Assembly (NCBI GenBank): GCA_023935145.1
Contig: CM043698.1
Location: 141,533,501 to 141,597,500, forward strand
DNA: 64,000 nucleotides
Direction of reading: 5' to 3'
Origin: Bretschneidera sinensis
Lineage: Eukaryota > Streptophyta > Magnoliopsida > Brassicales > Akaniaceae
Shown here: positions 10,418 to 21,381 of the stretch, piece by piece
Layout: each line of letters opens with the position of its first letter
Position numbering within the stretch: position 1 is the stretch's first letter
Position numbers and translations under genes: made by a program
The notes under the pieces: model-generated
What the model was told of the DNA's origin: nothing
Database searches by the model: none
What the model saw: the letters and a program-made list of their open reading frames with translations, nothing else

Positions 10418-11789
10418 TCACAAACTCATCACAATCATTTTATTTTATTTTTCACATCTCATCTCAACTATACTATGGGTAATTTAATCCATTTTTTGCG
10501 TATCCATACCAGTCTTTAGTACAACTATCGAGGATGTCTCCTTACATGTCGAAACGTTTACATCCAGACTAGCCATGGTTCTGGCTTTCCCCGGACAATA
10601 CCACCCTCTTATGGCCCGACAATGCATATGTATAATCATATACAAGAAAACATAGCATATCATCATATAAATCAAATTATTTTTTTACATACTCAAAATA
10701 TCATAAAATTTACTTATCCATTCAATGATACAATTTTCATCAATTTATCATATATTTTATACTTCAAGTCATTTCATCATTAAGAGTTATATTTCTTTTA
10801 ATTTATTTAATTCATATTTATATCTTATATTTAATCAAATCAAATATATTCATAATATATTCAATAAATTTTCTCATAATATAATTCATTTCAAATTTTA
10901 TTCGTACTTCTAGTTCTTTTCACTTACTAACAATAAAGTGAACTAATAACGAAGAATTAAATGCTACATATAGATCACTTCCTTTCCTTTTGCGCTCCTC
11001 TCAATGACACCACCAAACGATTCATCTCCACCTAACCATAATATAGTTATCAATCTAACTATCTCATAACTTATTTCAAATCCTATACTGGGTTAATTTC
11101 ATGAATATATGTATGCATACTCCATCTTAGTTTCAAATTCAAAGTTTCAGTTAAATTCCTTTCCTTTTTTATCTTAGATAAAATTCAAATACTTTTAAGA
11201 AGCATATAAGGATTTATACTCTCAAAATTATAGTTTTTATTTGAAAGAGCAAAAATAGTAAAAATTATATTCACATTCTTTTCTAAGAAATTTCCTGAAA
11301 TCAGTCATTGAATCGATTGTATTCAATACTAGTTTATGAAAATCTCAAGTTTCTTTAGTATTTGGAGAGAAATTTAGAGAGAGAATAAGTTTTAGAGAGA
11401 AAAAAGATAGTTTGAATGAATAAAAAATAAAATTTTACTCGTGAAAGGCCTTTTATATTGAAATTTTTGGTTGCTAGTCGACTTCCCATAATTTACAAGT
11501 CGGCTACCCATAGATTACCAATCGACTACCCGTAGGATACTGCTCATAATTTACCAATCGACTGCCCATAGATTACCAGTCGACTGGTACCTTCCTAATG
11601 CCTTAAAAATTCATTTTTTTTCACCATTTATATACATTCTAATTCACTTTCTTCAATATATTTTCAAATCCTTACCTCAATATTGTTTTAAACTTGAGTT
11701 TAAAATCAATTTGTATATGTATGCATGATAATCATAATTTCAAATGGAATTTATCAATTTACCCTTACTTCATGGGTATGGGCCTTACA
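10418..11789 (-). mobile_element. Gypsy B LTR fragment, second copy
   Basis: Aligns with 4905-6227, including the CTCTTATGGCCCGACAATGC segment, the 5-6 unit palindrome array (11470-11590) and the inner end GGGCCTTACA at 11789. The outer LTR end is missing: the left edge falls inside the LTR, next to a truncated gypsy A LTR. A deletion must have joined them after duplication. Confidence 0.82.
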
Positions 11790-12425
11790 TTTCTACCCAC
11801 TATATAAAGATTTCATCATCGAAATTTTCTTAACTACATCAAGAAATAGTTGGGGATACTTTTTTCTCATGTTCTCATCACGTTCCCAAGTAATCTTCTC
11901 AACATATAGATTCCGCCAAAGCGCTTGAACTAGCATAATGAATTTATTGCGTAAGACCTATTCTTTTGTATCTAAAAGTTTGATTGGAACTTGTACAAAA
12001 GATAAGTCTTCTTGAAGTTCTACAGATTGATATGGAATTATGTGTAACTCATCAGATATATATTTTCGTAAGATAGAAACATGAAAAATATTATGTAATT
12101 GATTTAACTCTAGAGGTAATGCTAGTTTATATGCTACTGGCCCGACTCTTTCATTTAATTTCATAGGGTCCAATGTACCATGGACTCAACTTTCCCAATT
12201 GTCTAAAACAAAACACTCTTTTCCAATGAGAAATTTTCAAATGAACCCAATCACCAACTTGAAATTCAAGAGGTTTTCATCTCTTATTAGCATAACTATT
12301 CAATCTATTATGTGTTGCTCTAAGGTGTTCTTTGTCCAGTTTGATCCTTTCAGTTGTTAAGTCTATGAGTTCTAGACCAAATATTTTTATTTCTCCCACT
12401 TCTTCCCAACACACTAGAGTTCTAC
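11790..12425 (-). pseudogene. Gypsy B integrase C-terminus, second copy
   Basis: Same fragment as 6228-6847: RVGPVAYKLALPLEL, NIFHVSILRKYISD, then LLDTKE towards the LTR (11958-12173). The upstream part is frame-shifted. It ends in CTACATCTC at 12430, where the ATCTC target site of a solo LTR lies. On the far side of that LTR, at 24665, the MBD segment begins, as it does after 6847. Confidence 0.85.
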
Positions 12426-13009
12426 ATCTCTATAATACCTGTATTCGTAAAGTAAGGGTGTAAACTAAGGTTTCAACCCAAGAGGGGGGGTGAATTGGGT
12501 TTTTAAAAACTTTCACTAATTAATCATAATTTTATAAAAACAGATTAATCCACAAACATGTAAACATGTAAAGTGCTGTAAACAAAAGAGTTTAAGGAAT
12601 AGAAGATGCAAACTTAGTTTATAGTGGTTCGACAATATTGGATTCGTTCCGACCCTACGTCCACTCTCTTCAAGGAACCTCCTTGAAGCAATCCACTAAA
12701 AACCTTTAGTCGTGTAACGTAACGGGTGTTGCACAAACCTTACAACCAATCCCTTCCACCTGGAAGCTTATCCCTTCCTCTCGGAAGCTAATATCTTCCT
12801 TTCGGAAGTTAATCCCTTTACAATGAATAATGTTAAGTAAATGGTAGAGAGACAGCAATGAAAGCTTATACAACTGAATAATATCACTCTTTCAAGGTAA
12901 AGCTTGAAGAATCGCTCAACAATAAATATTTCAAATCTTTTGTGTATTAATGAGTAAAAACTTGATTGAATGTGTAATCTTCTTTTTGTTAAATGCTCAA
13001 TAGAGTGAG

Positions 13010-13019
13010 TTTATATAGC
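13010..13019 (-). promoter_or_regulatory. TATA box of SIRE-like LTR
   Basis: On the minus strand GGCTATATAA; the same box is at 21934-21943 in the 5' LTR. It is about 95 bp downstream of the nearest array motif. Confidence 0.65.
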
Positions 13020-13109
13020 CTTGTATTGATATGGCCGTTTTTGTATGGACTTGAAATATTTTGGTGCATTTTGTGCTGAATTCTCGCGTCTCAACGGTTA
13101 TATTTTTTG

Positions 13110-13310
13110 AATTACCAGTCGACTGGATCTTAGTACCAGTCGACTGGGTTAGGTGAAAAGTCTCACCTTTAAGGCTATGACTGGTACCAGTCAACTGGAG
13201 ACCTTTTGTCCAAAGTACCAATCGACTGGTATGTGGCACCCAGTTGACTGGGGACACACTGTCCCATATCCCAGTCTTCTGTTATAAATAGCAGTCGACT
13301 GGATTGTCTT
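13110..13310. repeat. CCAGTCGACTGG array in SIRE-like U3
   Basis: Six or seven copies of ACCAGTCGACTGG, exact or with one or two changes, at uneven spacing (about 21, 50, 33, 22, 31 and 20 bp). Exact dyads are near 13114 and 13135. The matching array in the 5' LTR is at 22030-22320. Confidence 0.9.
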
Positions 13311-13618
13311 CAACCCAGTTTTTCATTCTTTGAAATATTTTTGACTTTAAAACGTTTAAATGAATAGTTTTGTTAAAAATACTTTTTCAAAAGGAGCATT
13401 TGGACAAACTTGTTACCTAAACCGGTGAGATTTACAACTTGATTTAATACCTTATACCTATACTAGATCTTTTGTCTTGACTTGGAGTTTGATTCAGGTT
13501 GAGTTCTTGCACCTTGATTTCTGGTTGTATGCTTTTATCGCCTAATACACTTAGATAACACTGTTAGTATAATAATAGTTGTGTTTTGTCATCATTAAAA
13601 TATAGGTGAGGGTCAACA

Positions 13619-13640
13619 ATCTCCCCCTTTTTGACGATGA
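13619..13640 (-). other. Polypurine tract of SIRE-like element
   Basis: Minus strand reads AAAAAGGGGGAGAT directly before the LTR start TGTTGACCC. It is the likely primer site for plus-strand DNA synthesis. Confidence 0.8.
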
Positions 13641-14299
13641 CAAAACTAATGAGAGAAAACAGTTTTAAAAACTAAGTGTTGGATTTTTTGAAAAAATCGG
13701 GCAGAGTTTCTTCTGTTTTTTGAATAAAACCAACCCGTAAAAAAGATAAAGAAAAGTTTATATGCAACCCAACCAATCAACTCAACATATAAAATCATAC
13801 ACCAAGTTCTTTGGGGCAATGCTCCCCCTAAATCTATGCACTATTTTGAGTTTATAGTTAGTTTTCTCATTTTCTCATATTTCTCCTCCGTTTTGACAAT
13901 AGTAATAAAAGGGGTAGTAAACTAAAAATAAGCTATATAGATACCATAAACATGAAGAGCATACTTAAAAAAACTTGTACGCAAAAATTTGGCATCATTT
14001 GGAGTTAAGAAGCTTTCCCGAGAAGAACCAGAAGTTTCCATATATGTAGAAGCAGTTTAAAGCATTTATCCGAATACGGAAAGATTTAAAGTAAGTAATC
14101 TTATAGCATAAATGTAAAACAAGTATATTAACCAAGTCCAAGTAGAAACTATAGTCATATATATCACCAGTTTATACAGTACAGGCTTCATAGAGCCAAA
14201 AAAGAGATACAAACTACAGTAAATGATGAAATAATGTCTATGCAAAGAACAATGAAAAACTACATCAATAAATACATCAAAAAGAAGATAGATAGCGAC
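13641..14299 (-). other. SIRE-like 3' untranslated spacer
   Basis: AT-rich, no coding sequence seen on either strand. It separates ORF3 from the 3' LTR. Confidence 0.6.
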
Positions 14300-15626
14300 T
14301 CAAGGAGCAGGAGAGTCAGAGCCACCATGAGTGAGATCCAAAGTTCAGCCAAAGAGCCCTCGATTCACTCACGATGCAACTCGAAATCATCCCGGAGAGA
14401 GCGGAGGTCGTGATGCATAACATTGACTGAAGAGCTCAAGCTTTGGAAGCCGGACTGCATGGTCAGCTGGAGGCTCATGATAACCTGTAGAAGATCATCA
14501 TATCTAGTCTAACTAGCAATCGAGTCATCCGTAGGAGGTGCTCGATCATCTGTATCCATAGTAGCAGCAGCAGCATCTGGACCCTCGTCCTCATCATCAC
14601 TGCTCTCATCCTCTCCCATCTTTATGTTCTTCCTGGCCTTTGAATAGATGAAGCCGTCTCAGACTTTGCATCCCATCTTTTTCAGCGAGGAGAAGTTGAT
14701 GATGTCCTTGAGGCCGATATCCTGAGCCTTAGACGTGGTAAGAGGCACTAGGAAGTGCTGGAGGATGAGCGTGATGAGAATCCCATAGGGAAGGCATCCA
14801 GAGTCGCTCGCTTCATCGTTTATCATGTTGGCGAGCAGTAGGAGGTAGATATTGAAGTGGTAACCAGTTTTAAGGCACCAAATCAATACAATATCTATCT
14901 TAGATAGATAGCTCCGACTCCCGAGTCTCGGGTGGATGGTCCAACTCACAATGAGGTTAAACAATTTTGAGTCAAGGGGCATGTCACTACATGTGAGAAA
15001 TGTAGTGGGTCGAAACACATAGTTAGAGTCACCCTAACTACCTGACATGCCTCCTTATAATTGAAATTGTCTGGTCATCTATCCAGAATCCATTGGATCC
15101 CTGCCACAGGGATCCTCAGGATACTCATCAAGAGGTCAGTGTTGACCTCAAACTCCACATCCATGACACTGGTTCTGAACCTCAGAGCCAGTGGACTAGG
15201 TTTCACCATGTTCACATAGAACTGGTGAATTAGTCTTGGGTAATATTTTTCATGAATCTTGACTAATGGGGTCAAGTTAATGGCACTAAAGACAGGTGAT
15301 GCATCAAAATTACCATGATGAATAGATTCGAAGTCAACGAATCTACCCATCATGATATTTTTATGACGGATAATAGATGTATACCTCTCTTTCGTCGCCA
15401 GGTTGAAGAACAGAGAGTCGTTGAGCTTTGTTATGGGTTTCTTGCTCGAGGAGCCTGCTACGCCATTTCCTCTTGAATCCAGAGCCATAGATTTGGTGGA
15501 CCTTGGCCTAGTAGGCGCATGTGGTCCCCTAACGGTGGTTTTTATACGGATTCTATCGGTTATTTTGGAAGAAAGTGAGTTTTTGGTAAAAAAAGGTTTT
15601 GGGTGGAAATTGAAGATTTCAACCAT
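14300..15626 (-). pseudogene. SIRE-like ORF3, plant transposon-protein type
   Basis: Third ORF downstream of pol, the position of the env-like gene of SIRE elements. Codons run from 15626 (or the ATG near 15489) to 15075, then after a stop and frame change from 15020 to 14659, then an acidic stretch (about 14640-14540) and a region that could form a coiled coil to about 14340. Landmarks are RFVDFESI, YYPRLIHQFYVNM, VEFEVNTDLLMSILRIP and LSKIDIVLIWCL. They resemble the domain annotated as putative plant transposon protein (PF20167 as I recall). Function unknown; I see no signal peptide or membrane anchor, so envelope function is not supported. One stop plus one frameshift. Confidence 0.7.
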
Positions 15627-15775
15627 AGGAAGTTGAAATGGATGGTGTAGATGAGTAGATCGAGGTGTGTCTTAAGTGTTTTGTGGATTTTTTGATCAAA
15701 AGAATGAAATTTTTTAGAGAAAGAAAGCTAAAGGTTTTGAAAATGGTGTAAAAATCTGGAAAAAATAAAGGGATT

Positions 15776-15783
15776 ATTTATAG
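15776..15783 (-). promoter_or_regulatory. Candidate internal TATA box before ORF3
   Basis: Minus strand CTATAAATAATCC, between the internal array (15793-16080) and ORF3 (from 15626). The order array - TATA - transcript copies the U3 layout of the same element. Confidence 0.5.
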
Positions 15784-15792
15784 AATTGCAAT

Positions 15793-16080
15793 ACTAGTCG
15801 ACTGGGGTTAGGGTACCAGTCGACTAGGTTCATTATAGATTTGAAAAGTTTCACATACCAGTCGACTGGGTCGAGATACTAGTTGACTGGGTAAACTGGC
15901 AGAAGGATACTAGTCGACTGGGTAGTTCATACCAATCGACGGTGTGGTTAACAGATTTTCAAAAAATGGCTTCAAACAAGGTTTTTGATTACTAGAAGAT
16001 TGGTATAGCCTTACCAGTTGACTGGAAGATTAGGCAGAGACTTACCAGTCGACTGGGATAGACTTATCGGTCGACTGGAC
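15793..16080. repeat. Internal CCAGTCGACTGG array between pol and ORF3
   Basis: About nine motif copies such as ACTAGTCGACTGG, ACCAGTCGACTGG and ACCAGTTGACTGG, near 15793, 15814, 15856, 15878, 15908, 15930, 16011, 16043 and 16066. It is the same motif as in the LTR U3 but in non-LTR sequence. Confidence 0.9.
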
Positions 16081-16229
16081 CTTTAAGAAAATTTTCAGTC
16101 TTGAGTCTTAGCACGAAATTTGTTTATCTATGCCATCTTGAGTGAGAGAGTTATCAAATAAGGTTTAATACTCTTTCACTAGATGTCAAATATGCAAAAT
16201 GATGAATGATGAAATAATCAGACATACAG

Positions 16230-16978
16230 TTTATCATAATCTAACAATCCCATTGACAATCTTATTTTGCAACAACTTGCTTCACTTAGAGGTTTTTTAT
16301 GAATGTCAGCTATTTGATCTATTGAAGGTATGAATTCTAGTCTTATATCACCTTTTTTAGCATGGTCTCTTAAGAAATGATGTCTAATTTCAATGTGTTT
16401 ATTTCTAGAGTGCTGAATAGAGTTCTTGGTTAGGTTTGTAGCACTAGTATTATCACAATGTATTGTGATACTTTAAAGTTCATGCCATAGTTTTCTAGTT
16501 GTTGTTTCATCCATAATACTTGGGTACAACAACTACCAGCTGCTACATATTCCGCCTCAGCAGTTGATAGTGCAATGGAGTTTTGTTTCTTGGAAAACTA
16601 GCAGATTAACATTGCACCTAAGAATTGGCATGTTCCACTTGTGCTTTTTCTATCTAACATACATCCAGCAAAGTCAGCATCTGAATATCCTACAAGCTTA
16701 AAAGATGAATCTCTAAAGTACCATAATCCTAGGGTTTGAGTTCCTTGTAGATATCTAAGGATTCTTTTTACTACAATTACATGTGATTCCTTTAGATTAG
16801 CCTGAAATCTAGCACACATGCATACACTAAACATTATATCAGGTCTACCTGCAGTTAAATAACGTAAAGCTCCTATTATGCTTCTATAATATTTAGTGTC
16901 TACACACTTACCTTCTTCATCAAGATCAAGTTTTGTGGATGTGCTCATTGGTGTACCAAGTGACTTTGAGCTTTCCAT
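16230..16978 (-). pseudogene. SIRE-like RNase H
   Basis: C-terminal part of copia pol. From 16978: SLGTPMSTSTKLD, YRSIIGALRYLT, RPDIMFSVCMCARFQ, VKRILRYLQGT, then YSDADFAGC with the first RNase H aspartates. A stop at about 16598 interrupts; the next frame holds LSTAEAEYVAAGSCC and WMKQQL. More stops follow before 16230. Confidence 0.93.
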
Positions 16979-17690
16979 CTTGAACCTTTTTTGCAGGTCC
17001 TTAGTTTATTTTGATTGATTGATGAAGATACCTCCTTTCAATTGTTTGATTTAAAGTCCAAGGAAGTAGGTAAGCTCTCCTATCATGCTCATTTCAAATT
17101 CACCTTGTATGCACTTGGCAAACTCTTGACATATAGATTCATTAGTAGCACTAAATATAATATCATCAACATATATTTGGACTAGTAAAGTGTCATTTAT
17201 GTGAGTTTTTGTGAAGAGGGTTGTGTCTACTTTACCTCTTATAAAATTATTGTCAATAAAAAATTTACTTAATCTTTCATACCATGCTCTTGGAGCTTGC
17301 TTCAACCCATATAGAGCTTTAGAAAGCTTGTAGACATGATTTGGAAGACTAAGATTCTCAAATCTAAGAGGTTGTTCAACATAAATCTCTTCCTCGCCAT
17401 TTAAGAAAGTACTCTTTACATCCATTTGAAATAATTTAAACTTATTAAAGCATGCAAAGGCTAATAACATTCGAATAGCTTCTAATCTAGCTACGAGAGC
17501 ATAGATCTCATCAAAGTCTATTCTTTCTTCCTGATTATATCCCTTAGCAACTAGTCGAGCCTTGTTCCTAGTTACTACACCATTTTCATCCGTCTTATTT
17601 CTAAATACCCATTTAGTTCCTATTATTGTATGATTCTTAGGTCTAGGAACTAGATTCCAAACATTATTTCTTTCAAATTGATTTAATTAT
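16979..17690 (-). pseudogene. SIRE-like reverse transcriptase
   Basis: Minus-strand RT with FQMDVKSTFLNG, YKLSKALYGLKQAPRAWY and the catalytic YVDDIIF (codons at about 17161-17180). The active-site aspartates are intact but stops before 17470 and after 17051 break the chain. Upstream, degenerate KWVFRNK-type and RLVAKGY-type pieces run to 17690. Confidence 0.93.
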
Positions 17691-19135
17691 TCTTGCATGG
17701 CAATTATCCAATCATTATCCTTTTCGGCTTCTATAAATGTCTTAGGTTCTATTTGAGACAAATCAGCTACATAATTGCAAATATTTTTAATAAAGGAACG
17801 AGTTCTTACCCCTTGTAAAAGATCACTAATCACTTGATCAATCAGGTGATAATTTACATACCTCCAATCTTTGGGAAGATTATCCTCTTGTCGGCTTGTA
17901 GATGGTTGGTCCAATTTGAGAGTTTCCATCTCTTCATTTGTATGAGGTGAGCTCTCCTTTGGGTCAACAATGGGGGTAGGTGTTTCTGTTCTTGGAATAA
18001 AATCTGCATCATCATTGAAAGAAACTTCTCTACTACTAATTGGGTTAAACTCATCAAGAGTTACATGTACGGATTCTTGTACCACTAGAGTTCTCTTGTT
18101 GAAGACTCTATAAGCCTTACTAGAGGTTGAATATCCTAAAAATATCCCTTCATCGGGCTTAGAGTCCAATTTACCCAAGTTAGTTTTATTGTTATTTAGG
18201 ATGAAGCATTTACAACTAAATGTACGAAAATAGGAGATATTAGGCTTTTTTCCTTTTCATAATTCATACAGAGTTTTGTCAAGCATTGACCTAATTAAAA
18301 TTCTATTCAAGATGTAGCAAGAAATGTAAACTACTTCAGCCCAAAAGTATTTTGGTAAGCTATTTTAACAAAGCATTGTTCTTGCAAATTCTTCTAGAGC
18401 TCTATTTTTCCTCTCAATAACTCCATTTTGTTGAGGAGTTCTAGGAGGTAAAATGTTGTGATCTATTCCATTCTCATCACAAAATTTTGAAAAACTTTGG
18501 TTTTCAAATTCTTTTCCATGATCACTTCTAATGCTTGAAATACAAATTCATTTTTCATTTTGAACCTTTTTGTAAAAGTTTTCAAATCCTTTGAAAGTTT
18601 CATCCTTGTAAGCAATAAAGATAACAAAGGTATATCTTGAATAGTCATCAACAATAACAAGAGCATATTGATGGCCACTTAGACTAATGGTACTTATTGG
18701 ACCAAATAAGTCCATATGCAAAAGTTCTAATGGTCTAGTAGTTGAGACTACATTCTTTGATTTAAAATAAATCCTAGTTTGTTTTCCCATTTGACAAGTA
18801 TCACATACTTTGTCTTTTTCAAAATTGATTTTGGGAAATCTAATGACTAAATCTTTTCTAGAAATGATTTTAAGCAAATTAATGTTCACATGACTAAGCC
18901 TTCTATGCCATAACCATGGGATTTCACTAAATGCGGGAAAACATTTTTCATTTTTGAAATGCAATGATTTTAAATCAACTATATAGACATTTTCATGTCT
19001 ATGGACAACAAACTTGATCTTGTTACTCCTGATGTCTATAACTAGACAATGAGAGGTTTCAAATATGGCTTTGTTGCCTTTGTCACAAAGTTGACTAATA
19101 CTTAGTAAATTTGGCTTAAGGCCTTGTACTAGCAA
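17687..19135 (-). pseudogene. SIRE-like integrase
   Basis: Starts with the GAG-pre-integrase region (PNLLSISQLCD, WLWHRRLSHVN), then the CDTCQMGKQ zinc cysteines and the DDE core (LLHMDLFGP, VIVDDYSRYTFV). From 18548 to 18180 frameshifts obscure the last part of the core. 18178-17687 reads the C-terminal end (KPDEGIFLGYS, SKAYRVFNKRT). The copia order integrase before RT is clear. Confidence 0.93.
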
Positions 19136-19139
19136 TATA

Positions 19140-19330
19140 TTATCTATGGTTAAGAAATCATTACCAACTTTTCATGTCTGATGATCTTTATTTTTGTGCT
19201 GTCTCTAATGGTGACAAGTCCACCATCTCTTAGAGTTAGTTCCTTGAATACACTTTTATCACCGGTCATGTGCTTTGAGCATCCACTATCAAGGTACCAA
19301 CAGTTACCTTTTTCCTTGGTACGGAGACAT
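19140..19330 (-). pseudogene. SIRE-like aspartic protease
   Basis: Minus-strand WYLDSGCSKHMTGD motif with the catalytic Asp-Ser-Gly, then FKELTLRDGG. It matches copia proteases; a stop near 19145 separates it from the integrase frame. It would process the gag-pol precursor. Confidence 0.85.
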
Positions 19331-19336
19331 ACTACA

Positions 19337-21326
19337 TCACATAATGATACACAATGGCATTTTTAGGTTCCCAAAATTTCTTGGGTCCTTGGGGTTAGTC
19401 CTTGAAAATACAGTTCCTTTTGGGATCCATATTTTCTTAACAACATATGGTGTTCTATAGACATGTTGATGATGCACAATCCTAAGATGATAGTTATTGA
19501 AATTTCTAGGATGATTCAGTTGTGCATGTCTATAATGCTTAGGATATGAGTTCCTAGGATACATGTTTCTATTGTGAGGAATATGAATATGCATGCCATT
19601 TCTAGAAAATGTATGATGATGATTTCTAGGATACATGCTTGCGTTATTATGAATATGAATATTATTTCTAGGATAACCATGATGGTGATTCCTAGGATAT
19701 GTATAAGCATTTCTTGAATGAGCATACATATAAGTATGAGTATTTCTAGGATGTTTCATTCTTGTATATGCATTAAAATTAGTGTTTCTAGACTTGCTAG
19801 CATTCATTGAGGGAATCCTTTTGACCTTGTTAGTGGTATTTGAAGTAGAGGCTTCATTCACACATGATGCTTTCATGAATAAGCTCTCTTTTGATTTTTG
19901 CTTGCCTAATGGAGAGTATCCTAACCCGGATTTTCCTCCACTTAATCTTTGGCAAGAAAGCACTTCATCAAGCTTTTCTTTTCCAAGCATGAGTCTAGAT
20001 ATTGTACCATTCAATTCTACTATCTTCTTCTTTAAGTTTTCATTTTCATCTTTCAGAAAATCTTGAGAAGAATCATAAAGCAATGAAGATAGTTTATCTT
20101 TTTCTTCTCTTGGACTTATCATCTCTTTAGAAAGAGATGACACCTCTTTCTTAAGAGTAGAGTTACTGGAATCAAATTTCTTAAATTCTTCATGCATTTC
20201 ATTTATGACTTCTATCAACTCTTCACTACTACTAACAAAGTTATTTTTTGAAGAGGGAGAATATAATACCTCATTTTCATCATCGATTGCCATAAGACAT
20301 AGGTTGGCAATTTCCTCATATCCAATTTCTTTATCCGAAGAGTTTTCTTCTTTGTCATCACTCCAAGCGGTTGCTATCATAGTTTTTTTCTTAAAGCTCC
20401 TGTATGATTTGCTTGTAACCATACAATCGGTATTGATGTGACTGGGCTTCTTGCATCCATAACACATAAGTGGTTCTCTTTTTGAAGTGAGATCCTTTGT
20501 GTAAGGTTTTTTTCTTTTCTTCAAGAATCTTTGAAACCGTTTAGTGATCAAAGCCATCTCACCATCTTCTTCGCTGCTCTCTACTTTTTCTTCAGATTCC
20601 TCTTCTCTGTTGCATGCAGAGGCTTTGAGAGCAATAACCTTTTTCTTTTTCTCATTATCATTGACAATGAGATTTATTTCTTCCATCTCATATGTCAAAA
20701 ATGACCCAAGAAGTGTCTCAACATCAAGTTTGCTGAGATCTTTGGCCTCTGTGATGGGCGTCTTCTTTGCTTTCCAAGTAGGTGGCAAAGATCTTAAGAT
20801 TTTTCTTGTTACTTCAAACTCCTCAATGTTCCTACCAAGAAGCTTCAAACCATTAACAATAGTTGTGAAACGTGAGTACATTTGAGAAATTGTTTCATTA
20901 GGAGACATTCTAAAATATTCATATTCAGATACTAGCATATAGATTTTTGATTTTTTAACCTCACTAGTTCCTTCATATGTAACTTGCAATTTATCCCTCC
21001 TTAGCCGAAACACATGCAGAGATTTTATTATATTTAGATATATCTAAAGCATAATATAAAATACTTGTGACTCTACTATTGAGAGACATCATTCTACAAT
21101 CCTCATAATTGTACTCAGTTTTGAGTTTAAGAACTGTATGATTGATTTCTCTAATAGTTATTTCCTTTGATAGAATTCTAGGTCCTTCCTCAATGACTCT
21201 CCATAGATTATAATCATGTCCCTCGACAAAGATTTTTATCCTGTTTTTCCAATAGTTATAGTTGGAGCCACTTAACAAAGGAGGCCTAGTGTAGAAGTGT
21301 CCCTCAGAATAGCTATTTGCTGCCAT
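19337..21326 (-). pseudogene. SIRE-like gag with zinc knuckle and His-rich PRN region
   Basis: 21326-20991 gives the gag start (YTRPPLLSGSNYNYWKNRI), then one frameshift, and a 558-codon frame runs 21013-19337. Landmarks: SEYEYFRMSPNETISQMYSRF, the capsid-like LGRNIEEFEVTRKILRSLP, an acidic stretch, the zinc knuckle CYGCKKPSHINTDC (CX2CX4HX4C) near residue 186, coiled-coil-like leucine-rich segments, and a long His/Asn/Tyr-rich tail with about nine PRN or SRN repeats (19770-19460). Gag forms the particle and binds element RNA. One frameshift disables it. Confidence 0.93.
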
Positions 21327-21365
21327 CGGATCAACTCAAGGATATTAAGCCTAAAATTAAGAACG

Positions 21366-21381
21366 AGGCTCTGATACCAAT
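21366..21381 (-). other. Primer binding site (tRNA-iMet type)
   Basis: Minus strand ATTGGTATCAGAGCC directly follows the 5' LTR end ...CTACA at 21382; TGGTATCAGAGC matches the 3' end of initiator tRNA-Met, the usual copia primer. Confidence 0.9.

Larger units (their letters stand above)
12459..13618 (-). mobile_element. SIRE-like 3' LTR
   Basis: 1160 bp. U3 is to the right; it has a palindrome array at 13110-13310 and a TATA box at 13010-13019 on the minus strand. Its outer end is next to the target duplication AAGGG. Confidence 0.93.

Noticed and set aside
14659..15626. Envelope gene of a retrovirus-like SIRE element
   Set aside because: No signal peptide, transmembrane segment or furin-like site seen; the motifs fit a plant transposon protein instead.
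15403..15636. 77-codon plus-strand frame
   Set aside because: Antisense shadow of SIRE-like ORF3.
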